A DNA stretch of 64,000 nt from Aquatica leii (Eukaryota > Arthropoda > Insecta > Coleoptera > Lampyridae), in contig CM069432.1 of the NCBI GenBank assembly GCA_035610365.1, positions 233,204,532-233,268,531 of the forward strand. Direction: 5' to 3'. Of this stretch, positions 21,740 through 32,779 are shown piece after piece; positions within the stretch are counted from its first letter, which is position 1; every line of letters begins with the position of its first letter. Under the pieces are notes generated by a model. That model was not told where the DNA came from. It did not search any database and saw nothing but the letters and a program-made list of their open reading frames with translations. A program made the position numbers and the translations under genes.

Positions 21740-24700
21740 GGCAACGTAACCAACATAAACGAAATATTATAGCAGAGCCAAATTATAGTGTAAATTTACC
21801 TTGAAAAATAGTAATTTGTGATACATTTTTTGGGAAATTTAATAAGGAATTCAGCGGTATGCTTGGTTTTTTTAGTTTTTTAGTTGGCTTAGAAACTGTT
21901 CCACTTCCATATGTGTTTTGTTACCTTTTGAAGAATTTATGACAATTTTGACGGGTTTAACTTCAATCGTCTAAGCGAAAGCGCTTGGGTTTGTTGCAGA
22001 TGATGTATTTTAAGTAAGCACGCTTGTTTGTTAATTTTGAACGAAACGTAAATTTGTGGGTATACGTCTGTACTTCTCATATGGTTCTTTTCAAAAAGAG
22101 TAAACCAAAAACAGAAGACACATATTTTTTTGACTGTCTGCTCCACAATTTATTTTAACTCGAACGTAAGAAAATCGATCAGTGAGAAAATATTTTCTGT
22201 GAATTAAATTATTTTAGATGTTTTTTAAAAGCGTTTTAGAAGTATCAAATAAGTGGGACACATTAACGTAGAAAATGCTGCAAAAACTTTCTTTAATCAT
22301 TGGTTCAAACTATAGTCTTCAGTTTAATGAATTTGACATAATTATGTTTTACTTTAAAAAAAGTTTTACTTAATTTGAACCTTATAAGATGTTTTGAATT
22401 TGACAATTTATTTATCTTTGTTACTTGATTTTTAATTAATTAAATTAAATTTGAAACGTCAGTTTTTTTATGTTCTTTTCAATGTTTTCATATTATTGAA
22501 TGTTCAGTGTTTAGTTTTTCAATTTTTTTTCGAGTTTCATAGGATTATTTTTTTAAATTTGTGTATGTGGTCTAATATCTTTAAGACAGTTTGAAATACA
22601 GTGAATATTTTAGAATTACATTAGTTATGCAAACGAATTTTATCCCATAATTTATTTAAATTAAATAAACTATAAACGTGTTAATTCTAATATTGCTGAC
22701 TATATCATTTTAGAAACCACTATTACAAATACTTATGAATTAGTGTATTTCAAACGGTAAAAATAACTACTGTCGGTATACGATTTATTGTATAATGTAA
22801 CTGATGTAATTGTGTGTATTACCAAAACAAAAAACTTTGTTTACGATTTATTTAAGGTCAATAAAACGTTTCACTACGTAAGTATTATTGGATATTGAAA
22901 GCGTAACGACGTTTTGATTAATTGAAATCAAATGCAGATGTAGAGGATCCATTAATCTAGATTATGACCAATACAGTTAAGCAGTTAACTTGTTTGAGAC
23001 TAACCAGATTGAACAAGTCGCATTTTAAAATTAATTTGCGAAGAAGTCTTTGTCCGATTATCTTATTTTTACAAATTAATTATTTAAAATTAAAACACAT
23101 TTCTTATATCGAAAACATGCATGTTAATTGGGTTTGTTGATATTTCATTGACTCTAACTCGCGCTAGACAAAAGATTAAAGTTAAGTAGGACTAAGAATA
23201 ATCTACGTATTTACATATAATCACATTTGCAAGTATTATATATGTATAACTGAAATGTAAATCTTTCAAAATAGTTTTAATGAACGTAAACGTCTAATTT
23301 ATATTGATAAATTGGAATTGATTATTGAATAGTAAAGTCTAATCTGTTAGACAAATCAGAAGTCAATTTTTGTTACGTTTTTAGTTTGAAGTACCGTTGT
23401 CTTTTATAATATGTAATTATTCCTTATTAACTTTGTTTTTCTTTTGTGTACTTTAGCCTCTGGCTTATATCTAACAAAGGATGTTTTAGTTCACGTGAAA
23501 ATTGACAATAACAGGTATACATTTTTTTCTAAAGAAACTTCATCACTTATTTATTATCCTCTTACAAAACTTTTTTAAAATTAATAAGTAACAGCATAAT
23601 TAAGCGTGCAACGTAAAACGTTCAATTCAAAATGTAAACCTTCATGTAATCTCTTATCTGAAAATTCTTAAAGTTGATGGTTAGTTTATAAAAATATGGA
23701 TTTAATTATTAAAAATTACCTCCAATGTCACTATTTACTTGAATAATTGGATTAATTATATAAAATGAGTAATTGAGTTCATTTTTTTTATTATTACGTA
23801 ATATCGAATTTTGAAATAAAATATTTAGGATAAGGTTTAAGCTAACAATCTTTTATGAAAAAAATTACCTCAACGTGGATATTTTAATTGCTGAGCTATG
23901 TGTACAACTACTACTGAAAAACTGTTTAAAGTTGAGTATACATTTAAAACTTCTTTATATTTGCATTACTACAAGAAATGAACGTATCTATCCAACCAGG
24001 TGAGGTATCTATTTTTTCAGCCATTTTTGAAAAGTTTTTTTATACCCTCTGTTTTAGCAATTTTTCGGTAGTGACATATATAGTTTTTGTTATGAGTAAT
24101 TGGCGTGAAAAAATTAATTTTTTTTAATCAGACAATTAAATTTAGGTTGTCCACACAATAATAACGTGAACGTCGTGTGCTTGCCTAGTGCCACTTCATT
24201 TAGTTAAGAAACTTCTAATCTAATATACCAAATTAGGACGCAAATATTTATAAACATGCAAATATAGTCAAATAATTTTTGAATTTTCTAGATTATCGCA
24301 TAAACGATCTTACTAGCGCTAAGAAAAATATGTGAAACATAGTGAAACTTTTAAAGAGCTTTTTACTTACATCTTTAAAACTATTTCTATTTGAAGGAAT
24401 TTCGATATTTATGGAATTTTGGGTAAAAAAAATTTCCTATTGGTTGCTATGTTTTTTCTTGTTTTTCAACTGAGATTACAAAATCTGAAACAGCTGCTGT
24501 CTGGATTAACGGCTGCAGAAAAGAAATACTAATGCTTTCCAACTTTAGCGAATGTTACCAAATTTTATTGTTGCAGGTTACAGTAGGTTATCGTAGTTTT
24601 GATTACAAGTTTAAATAGTGTATTATTGGTTGTCTCTAACATTTCGTAATTACTATGACGTATTTTGTATGTAATCCGCCACTTAAATTTAATAAAGATA

Positions 24701-25680
24701 TAATATTTTTAAAGTTGAATACGTAATCGCGAGCTTAGTGATTTTCAGTGCTTTCATTTTTTTCTCTTTGAGAATTATTCGAGTTTATTAGTGACAGGTA
24801 TTTGAACTTTTATACACATATCGTTTTTAAAGAATTTTTACTTTTTACTTTTTTTACAATGATCTTTTTTTAGCATTATGATTATTATTACATTTAAATA
24901 GTTTTTTTTTAATTTCTAAGAGGTGGCAGTATATGTGTCTTAATAGAGTTTAATAGTGTAAACATTTTAACTGGCATTCACTTACCATTAATTAATGTGA
25001 CTGTAACACATTCTGTGTTTATTCATTCGTTTATTTTCATTGTTAAAGATCAATAACCGTAAATATTTTTCAATAAAATTAATAATTAAATAAAAAAGTA
25101 AGTGTTATTTTAAAAATATTTTACGATGTTTTTAAAGCTAAATTTTGTAACTTCAAAATGTAAGTAAATACAAGATTGTTGACCACAAACTATGTGTTTG
25201 TAACAAATAATGAATACAAACTGAAGTTAGTGAAAGTTGGTTCTGTAATAATACAGTATTACTGAAAATGTCATAACATTCACATCCCCCTAGCGCTTTA
25301 CTAACTAAACAGTTATTAAACTTTAAAATTGTTAGCTGCAGAAACATAAATAGTAATTGTATGAGCATTACCAACCAAGTGAAACCGTTGCGTATATCAT
25401 TATAATAATAACCTCTACCTATATTATTTTATAAATAGCATCTTTATCATTTAAATATATTTTTAATTTGCTGTTTATTAAAGACAGCGTTTGGGTGTAC
25501 TATTAGTAATTGCATAACTTAATGCCCAGACAAAAATAGTACTTTATTTTTCATTAACTAAGGATCTATAACTTGAACTTTGGTAATGTGTTTGTTTTAT
25601 TGAATAATAATAGTACATGTGCTCTGTCAACTGTCATAACATTTAATAACGTTAAAGTAATCCATCCTCAAAGTGGAGTA
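21740..25680. other. Long AT-rich stretch, no element recognised
   Basis: No transposon protein, terminal repeat or tandem array was recognised in almost 4 kb. The ORFs at 21,937-22,146 (-) and 25,153-25,374 (-) have no recognisable motif. The one item of note is a possible small exon at 23,457-23,514. Because this is one of the longest stretches without visible transposons, it is a reasonable place to look for host intron or regulatory sequence. Confidence 0.4.
23457..23514 (+). CDS. Possible small host exon (speculative)
   Basis: A strong polypyrimidine tract and acceptor (CTTTGTTTTTCTTTTG...TTTAG, ending at 23,456) are followed by 58 bases open in one frame, reading SGLYLTKDVLVHVKIDNN. 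A donor (AACAG|GTATAC) follows at 23,515. The peptide is of ordinary composition, unlike the AT-driven shadow ORFs around it, but I do not recognise a protein family. A second, weaker candidate is a 24-base block ending at CCAACCAG|GTGAGG near 24,000. Without transcripts this is only a pattern. Confidence 0.2.
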
Positions 25681-25835
25681 TTAGATTATAAAAGAGCATA
25701 CTAAGTAACCTAATTAAACTGACAATGTCTAAAATAACAAATTGAAACTATCAATAAACACACAGCCAGATGTGATAAAAAATAAATTTAAATTTAAAAA
25801 AAAATAGAAAGGTAAAATTAGAATTAAGGATTAAT

Positions 25836-26712
25836 GCTTTTTAAAAATCCTATCTCTATTTTTTGTTCTTCTTTTATACCTTGTCTTCAGTGTTGTAAAT
25901 TAACTCTTATTTTTTTAGGAAATCGTAATATTTATTATTTCAAGCTCATAAATCCTTTTAAACTCCTTCTTTATGGTCTTCCAAAAATTCATAAGCCTAC
26001 AATTCAGTATTTTTGTGTCCTTTTATAATTCTCCTGTAGCTAAACTTGTTCCTTGGCTTAATAACGTAATTAGAACTTATTCTAACTTTACTAATCAATA
26101 TGCTATTCTTAATTCTTCTGATCTTGCTTCTAAGATTAAAAATATTCCCTTTCCTTCTTCATCTTATCTTGTTTCTTTTGATGTTGTCAATCTTTTTCCT
26201 TCTATCCCTCCTGAAGAATGTGTATCTCTCATTCGTAATCTACTTTTTTCTAACGGTTCTTTAAACACTTACCAAATCTTAGATGTTTGTTCTCTTCTTG
26301 ACTTGGTTTTCAAGCAAATTGTTTTCAAATTTAATCACAATTATTATTCTCAATTATCAGGTTTAGTTATGGGTTCAAACGTTTCTCCCGTTGCTGCTGA
26401 AATATTTATGAATAATATTGAAAATATTTTTTTTCTAATTGTTCTTTTTCTAGCATGGTTACTTTTTGGTTTAGATATGTAGATGACTGCATTGTTCTTT
26501 TTAATGGTTCTTTAGACGATCTGACTAAATTTAACGATTTTATTAATTCACTTCATCCCAAAATAAAATTTACTTATGAAATCGAAAACAATAATCTTCC
26601 CTGTTTAGATCTACTTATTTTACGTGATAATGACAAATTTAAATTTGAAATATATCGTAAACTTACTTATACGGATTGCTTCCTTTTTCCTTTTCACTCT
26701 AATCATCCGTAA
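25836..26712 (+). pseudogene. Penelope-like reverse transcriptase
   Basis: This enzyme copies the element's RNA into DNA. The plus strand carries the Penelope RT signatures in order: YGLPKIHKP (about 25,970-26,000), SYLVSFDVVNLFPSIPPEE (about 26,165-26,220), LSGLVMGSNVSPVAAEIFMN (about 26,356-26,415), and FRYVDDCIVL (about 26,470-26,500), the catalytic YVDD box. The 'GLPKIHK' and 'LSGL.MGS..SP..AE' motifs are particular to Penelope-like RTs, which are related to telomerase. The fingers and N-terminal part are missing. Confidence 0.9.
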
Positions 26713-26929
26713 AATCATAAAATTGCTTTTTTTCGGTGTTTAATTAATCGTCTTTATTCTATTCCTCTTTCTATAACTATTTTTAATAAAGAATTAACAT
26801 TATTAAACAACTTGCCTATAATAATGGTTATCTTTTTCAAATTTTAAACACAGTTATTCGTAGAACTCGTTTTCGCCATTTATTTAATTTAATTAATAAT
26901 ATTTACCGTTCTATTCCTTACTTTAGCCC

Positions 26930-27338
26930 TTCTTGTCTTCTCCTTAAAAAATTGTTTAAACAATTGAATGTTTCTATTTCTTTTTCTACGAATAATAATT
27001 TAAAATCTTATATTGCTAATAATAAAGATCCTATTTCTGCTTTAGATAAATCTGGTGTTTACAAAATTTCGTGTTCTTCTTATGTCGGCCAAACTGGAAG
27101 AAAGTTCAAAATTAGATTAAAAGAACATATTTATTTTATTAATAGAAATTTAAATACTGATATCTCTAATACCTGTTCTGCCTTTGCTTATCACATTTTG
27201 TCTACTAGTCATTCCTTTTCTCCTGATCTTAATATTAAATTTCTTCATTTTTGTAATAAAGGCCATTATCTCAACAAGCTTAAAATTTTAGAAATTCATC
27301 GTTTTTCTAATGATAATTCTAATATAATAATAATCTAA
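26930..27338 (+). pseudogene. GIY-YIG endonuclease domain of the Penelope-like element
   Basis: Starting with KQLNVSISFSTNNNLKSYIA, the reading reaches SGVYKISCSSYVGQTGRKFK, the GIY-YIG catalytic module in the form typical of Penelope elements (GVY, then YVGQTGR). IRLKEH and later AFAYHILSTSHSF follow. In the family this domain nicks target DNA for insertion. The domain end is followed within about 30 bases by the right inverted repeat, which agrees with a 3' complete copy. Confidence 0.85.
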
Positions 27339-27529
27339 TGAATTTCTCGATATAAGTACTTCTCCTTTTCTTAATCCTAAATTCTAATTTTACCTTTCTA
27401 TTTTTTTTTAATTTAAATTAATTTTTTATCATTTCTGGCTGTGTGTTTATTGATAGTTTCAATTTGTTATTTTTGACATTTGTCAGTTTAATTATATTAC
27501 TTGGTATGCTCTTTTATAATTTAATGTGT

Positions 27530-27785
27530 TAGATATATTTTTAATAATTTATACTGTTTGTAAACATACTAATGATGACAATTTATAATGTCGACGCATG
27601 TTAAATTAAAACTAATATATTTTTGTGGAGAAGACTTTAAGTTAAATAATTTAATTGTATAACACTTAATGATTTGAATACTAATATTTGAGAGCCTTAC
27701 TGTCATTTTTAGTATCAAAATGAAATTAATTGGAATAAATACAAGTTAATGATGTTTTATAATTGGTTAATAACATAACATAAAC
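27530..27785. other. Spacer between Penelope and Gypsy fossils
   Basis: AT-rich, no coding potential, no recognised repeat. Confidence 0.4.
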
Positions 27786-27789
27786 AAAG

Positions 27790-28022
27790 ATGTTGGTAAG
27801 ATCCTCTGCGTCAGTGCCTTACACTGTTTATATTATGCTGGTGTCATCACCAAGACACGCCACTAAACTTTAAAAATACACATCGTTTTGAAAACAGTTT
27901 CTTTATTGCAGATGTTTGTGCGTGCTTCATTTACAATAGAATGTTGCTGTTGCGTTGTATGATGATGATATTATATACACGGTGATAGATACGTTGCATT
28001 ATACATAACACATCTCACAAGT
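27790..28022 (-). repeat. Gypsy 3' LTR
   Basis: Read on the minus strand, it follows the purine tract GGTAGGGGGACT and opens with TGTGAGATGTG. It holds TGTATATAATATC as a possible promoter element and AATAAAGAAACTG as a possible polyadenylation signal. Its far end, near AACATC, is not certain. The purine tract plus TG start is the usual 3' LTR boundary of Gypsy elements. Confidence 0.6.
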
Positions 28023-28039
28023 CCCCCTACCAGAGCTTT

Positions 28040-28420
28040 TGATAATAATCGCGTTTACCCAAGATTTTTTATTGAGGTCTCTGTAATCCTTAACTATTAC
28101 GTATTGTCCTGTTTCGTTTTTTCAGTTTCTTTGCCAACAGATCTAATTTTATCTTTAACTTGCAATTGAACATTCCTTGTAGGCAAAATTTTAATAGTAG
28201 AGTGTGGAGTATTCCCATAGATTAGTAATAGTACTGAAATTGATAATCCATCATTCTTGGGGTCTATTAGTGCAGAAGTTAACTTGTTTTTTTAATATTT
28301 TGATTGCGTTTTCTGCAAGTCCATTACTTTGTGGATTGTATGTAAAAATAGTTATACGTTTGACACCGTTTTTAAAGAGGAGCTCTTCCATGACTCACGA
28401 AACGAGAAACGACTGTTAAT
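28040..28420 (-). pseudogene. Gypsy integrase, C-terminal half
   Basis: The reading GVK/CQTY..FYIQS.. near 28,360-28,300 corresponds to 'GV..I...PYHPQSNGLAER'. TRPTPRMMDYQFQYYY and SMGILHTLL follow. QYVIV/ILKDYRDLNKKSWV lies toward the 3' end near 28,110-28,050. The glutamate of the catalytic DDE motif is expected in the QSNGLAE segment, which is recognisable. It is the C-terminal end of pol because the purine tract and LTR follow immediately. Confidence 0.7.
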
Positions 28421-28559
28421 ATAATGCAAATCTTCTTAATAGTTTTGAGTGAAGTTATCATAGATATTTGATATATTTCTGACCACACCTACAATTACAA
28501 AAAATTGTTTGTTATTGTGTTAGTAAAATTCCAAAACTTTTTTAAATAAATCATACAAT

Positions 28560-29395
28560 GGCGACATGATTAGCTAGATTATGAACGAGTTGGCTATAAT
28601 ACTCGATCATATCAATAAAAGATCTAAGTTCTAAAACATTGGTTGGACGTAGAGCTGCGGTAATAGCTTGAACTTTTTCTGAGCTTTTGGATAAACAGCG
28701 TTTAGTTAAACTATGACCTAGATAAGATACTTTATCTTGTAAGAAACTGCAATTTTGTAAATGTCTCGTTAAGCTAGCGTTTTTTATATAGTTAAAACTG
28801 TTTTTATTATCTCTAAAAATATTTTGCCTTATTTGTGACCAGTCAGGATATCATCTTGAAACGTGTCAATATTGTCTATACCTTGAAATAATTGATTTAT
28901 GTGCTTTTGAAAGTGAAAGCTGCCTATTAACTTTATATAAACCTTTATGAGTAGATATAGATTTAGATTCATCGTTTAATTCAAATTGGATATATACATC
29001 TGCTAAATCAATTTTTGAGAATTGGATATTATCTGATAAACCAGCAAAAATCTGATCAATTTACGGTAATGGCTAACTAAATTTCTATTAAAGTCTATAT
29101 AACTACTTCGCATTCTTACTGTGCCGTTCTTATGTACTCCATTTAGTTGTTACAGTGGGAGATATAATTCTGTGCTGCTCTAGTCGATTCAGCTTGTATT
29201 CCAATTTTGTTTTTAGGGCTAGGGGTACAGGTTTGAGTGAAGATTGTACAGGAATTGCATCAGATTTCAATTTTAATGTGTATTTTAAGCGTTCAATTTC
29301 CTCCGTGCAGACTTCTGGGAATTCTCTTAGAAACGTATCTTTGATGATAAACGAATTCACCGTGTTTATCCCTGCAGAGTTAAAACATATATTAA
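28560..29395 (-). pseudogene. Gypsy reverse transcriptase
   Basis: The minus strand starts with EEIERLKYTLKLKSDAIPVQ and LKPVPLALKTKLEYKLNRLE, the N-terminal RT segment with conserved 'R.VP......V..EL.RL...GII'. Downstream, LIGSFHFQKHINQLFQGIDN and FQDDILTG are seen near 28,930-28,850, where FQDDIL stands for the Gypsy YLDDIL/YIDDIL box. The thumb region with SIIANSFIIxLIMSPLYDLF lies near 28,640-28,560. Order and spacing match the family. Confidence 0.8.
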
Positions 29396-29549
29396 ACTAA
29401 AGAAAATATCTGCCTAGTAATCCTGCTGTAGCTTTTAATATAACATACAATTTAAGCTTTTTACACATTTTTTATATCTTACTTATACTTAAACAAAACC
29501 TTGAGTCACAATGGATTCATTATTCTGTAGTTCATAAGTTGATATTTTT

Positions 29550-30110
29550 TTGTTAATAAAATTGGGTGTCTATGGCTGATATTGCTGACCCTGAATAAAA
29601 TTGCATCCTAAATAATTTGTTGTCTATAAAAACTTCAAATTTGATTGGTTTTGATGTGGATGCATTATTATAAATTAGTTCAATTAATTAAATTGGCTGT
29701 TGTTCAGATTCAACAATATTAATTTGTCTATTTTTATTATTTGTATTATATGTACTTGCAAGCTGTTACAATATGTCCAGTTTTTCCACATGCGTTACAA
29801 TTATAATTTGCACACTTGGTGGTTGTTAACTGTTGACGGCTCAGATCTCCGATTTGGTTCATATGCCCGATGAAAACGTTAGCACTGTTGTTGTTGGTTG
29901 TGCCATTTTTGGTGTTGCGGATATCGCGCCGCCGTTTGCTTATTATGCGAATTATTTATAGTTTTTTTGGTCATGACGGTTTCCAGAAGCTCTTGGATAC
30001 TTTTGTTATTAGGAATCTTGTTACCAACCTTTTCCTGCAGTGGGCCTTATTGATAACAAACACGTCACGACGGCTAGCTACAATGTCGGCGAGTGGGCAT
30101 AGTTGAGAAA
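29550..30110 (-). pseudogene. Gypsy gag tail (zinc knuckle) and protease
   Basis: Near 29,830-29,760 the minus strand reads CANYNCNACGKTGHIVTACK, a CCHC zinc knuckle that binds retroelement RNA. It continues past a linker to PIKFEVFIDNKLFRMQF and SGSAIS near 29,670-29,580, the aspartic protease ('F.V.I....F.LDTGSA.S'). The gag part above 29,850 is only vaguely recognisable. Confidence 0.75.
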
Positions 30111-30114
30111 CTGA

Positions 30115-32690
30115 AAAGGATGGAAAATACTTACGCGCCACACCTTGTACTAATCAAGATCTTCGGCTTGGAGAGACCAAGAGTACGTCTGGATCCACTA
30201 CAAAGCGAACAGGATAGAGACAATAAAATAAAGCAAAAAATAACATTTTCTATACTGTATACTAAGAAAATTTAACCACAGCTACCACTTTCTGTTTTAT
30301 TTATACTAAAAAAAAACATTAACAACAGTTAAACTACCACTTTTTGTTTACTTCAAAAACAGATAAACAATAGGTATTAATAGAAATTATAATAGTTTTG
30401 AAGAAGTTAATAGCAAACGAGATAATGAACCAGCGTTATGGTAACAGTAATCCTAATAATATAAATAATTCAATAATATACAAAATAATTAAAGTATTGT
30501 TCGTTTAATTTGAATTAAATGAAGAAAAAAAAAAGATTAAATAATCATCGCAATTACGAACTCGATCACATACTACTAATCTTAATTATATTTATAATTA
30601 TATGTCGCCGCTTAAAGTAAGAAATTAGTTAAACACTTGCCCACCAAAGCTTCTTGAAACCGAGTACCAAGGTAGCAACAGTCACTATCCCTTATATAAT
30701 TATAGTTGGCAAACAGGTGTAGGTAACTTTACGTACGACGAACGTGGGCCTAAATCTGGCTTGCATCTATTCAACGTGACTTAAAGTAACTCGACGGGTA
30801 ATTGGTCAGCGTACACACAACAGCTGAATTACATGAATACTACGATGCTTTAAATGTTAAGACTAAAAGTAAAGTATTAGTGTGACCTATTTCAAATGTT
30901 GAACAAGTAATTAATCTAACAAACATAAGCAAAACACGCTGAAGGCTGAATAATTCATATTACAAGTTACACATAAGCAAATGGTTGTCCGAAACGATAC
31001 TTGCCATTCTTATGCTTCAGGTTCAAGGCGTCGACTGCCATATAGAAATTTTTCAACGAAAGAAGCGTCTGGGGGTTAATGACCGGTTATCTACATGCAC
31101 ATTAATGAATCGAGTTCTTTCTAATTAATAACTGGTTGGGAAAGAAAGCCGTTTTAATCCTGGCAGCTTGGTAAAAAAAAATTTATGGTTTTGAAGCAAC
31201 ATGGCGGCCGTTATCTTAACAAAATTTTACTTGCAACCGCTGATATAAACTACCAATCGCTTAAATTTTGTTATAATATCCTAATTTTATTGCAGCATCA
31301 TTGCTAAAACGTAGAGTGAATAACCAACGAGGAAAGTTAAACGTAAAATAAGAATTACTTACGATTTACGAGAACGGGTAAAAACAACAGCGATTGCAGC
31401 GACAACCAAAGTAGAAATGAACGAGCAAACCCCTCACATCTACTGTCAATTTCAGACCTTATCGCCGGCAGTGCCGTCGTAAAACCACTGCAGTTTTGAA
31501 TTTTATACGTATTATCATTTATAGCAAATACGTAAATATGTAACAATCTCTTCTAGTAATTTATCCAACACTGATCCTTGCGAAATATCGCTGACACGCT
31601 TTTTAAATTGACTCCAAAGTTTACAGCCAATTTTTTAATTCTTGCGTACCATTCGCTGCTCATTTTATCTATCAGTTGAGTAGATAAATAGAAGTGTATA
31701 CGCCCCATGTATACATTTACTTTAGGGTTGTAATCAATAGCGGCTCGCAAGGTCGCGCTTAAGGTAGGCTACATTTTTCAAAAAACTTTTCAAGAGAGAG
31801 AATGCTAATGCTAATTATTGTGTTTGATACAATAAGTTTAGACGTGTCGATTTTTACAGATTTTAAAATAATTATGTTATCATTAACGAATTATAATGGT
31901 TATGTGTGTTTACTTTTAAATTTAATATAAAAAATCATCTCTAGAAAGGTTTTTGTTTTAGGATTTAATATTTGTTTCTCATGGATGTACATAGTACACA
32001 TTTGTGTATTGTTAATCGTGAATACAAAAATAATACACACACACTTTTTATCTGTTTGTTTAAGAAATTTTTTTGACGTATAATAGTACATTGTGCTAAA
32101 TAATTTAAATTTGCCATGATTGAATTTACATTAATAGTTTAAAAAATTGTCCGGGTTTGCAGTTTAAAAATTTGGGGCTTGAAACTTATTTCTCCCGGTT
32201 TTGTGATATTAAAAATGGCAGTCCTATTAAAAACCGGAAAAAAAGCATTTTTTAATTTTTTTCTAAGTAGTTTTGCATTTTGCTAATAAACCAATAATAA
32301 TTGCGTTTTTTTTTAATTTACTACTTTCAATCGGAAACCACCGATTTTTGTTTTGTGTAAATTGAGATTTGATATTAATAAAGCTACTAAACGACGATTT
32401 TTTCTGACACTCATTGCCGACGAACAATAAACGTAAAATAATATTATCTGAATATGTGTAGACGTTAAAAAATACTAGTATCATCTAGTATGATTCAATG
32501 GATATGTTATGATCAACTTCAGTTTATTGTTTTCTTTTGGATAAAACTGTAATACAGTATTTTTATAGCTTCCTGAGAGATATGACTTCAACCTTTAACG
32601 ACAGGCTTACAAATTAATTTATTAAAAAAATTGTACAGTACTTTTTTGAAATGCCGTTTTCTTGAAATATTTCAGCCGGATGTCAACCAT
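30115..32690. other. No family recognised; two small unassigned ORFs
   Basis: The minus strand has two adjacent open stretches, 31,553-31,750 (65 aa, ending KSVSAIFRKDQCWINY) and 31,355-31,546 (63 aa, starting MLHIYVFAINDNTYKIQNCS). I do not recognise either. Their composition is less AT-driven than most shadow ORFs, and they could be parts of one decayed gene or element. The rest (30.3-31.3 kb and 31.8-32.7 kb) shows nothing I can name. Confidence 0.3.
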
Positions 32691-32691
32691 C

Positions 32692-32775
32692 GACATTGGT
32701 ATACTGCCAAACTTTTAGATTTATGCTACTTACAGTTGGCCGTATATCGATCGATGGAACTCCCAGACGACCACC
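32692..32775. repeat. Single end of an IS630-type MITE
   Basis: The minus strand starts TATACAGGGTGGTCGTCTGG at about 32,775. TA followed by CAGGGTGG is the terminal form used by many IS630/Tc1/mariner-class MITEs in insects, and the same TACAGGGTG start is seen at 53,463-53,471. No opposite end was found within about 1.5 kb, so this is a lone end or a truncated copy. Confidence 0.4.
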
Positions 32776-32779
32776 CTGT

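Larger units (their letters stand above)
25681..27525 (+). mobile_element. Penelope-like element, 5'-truncated, between inverted repeats
   Basis: A 155-bp left block (25,681-25,835) is the inverted counterpart of a 158-bp right block (27,368-27,525), at roughly 85-90% identity by eye. The plus strand between them encodes a Penelope-type reverse transcriptase followed by a GIY-YIG endonuclease (separate entries). Terminal inverted repeats formed by an inverted piece of a neighbouring copy are known for Penelope-like elements. The N-terminal third of the protein is absent, so coding starts directly after the left repeat. The copy is broken in a few places. Confidence 0.85.
27790..30110 (-). mobile_element. 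Ty3/Gypsy fossil (first of two large copies)
   Basis: On the minus strand the order is a gag tail with zinc knuckle (about 30,100-29,750), protease (about 29,680-29,560), reverse transcriptase (about 29,360-28,560), integrase C-terminal half (about 28,420-28,040), and a 3' LTR (about 28,022-27,790). The LTR starts TGTGAGATGTG directly after a purine tract (GGTAGGGGGACT) and contains AATAAA. The knuckle reads CNACGKTGHIVTAC, and RT shows YKLNRLEQHRIISP. Integrase shows TYNPQSNGLAENAIKILKK. The RNase H and the N-terminal half of integrase are missing. No matching 5' LTR was found up to 31.3 kb, so the element is incomplete and broken in several places. Confidence 0.85.

Noticed and set aside
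24000-24006. 24-base micro-exon ending at a GTGAGG donor
   Set aside because: The acceptor is weak and so short a block gives no protein evidence. It is mentioned only beside the stronger candidate exon.
25681-27525. Polinton or LTR element, because of the flanking repeats
   Set aside because: The reverse transcriptase is Penelope-type with a GIY-YIG domain. There is no DNA polymerase B, capsid or integrase, and the repeats are inverted.
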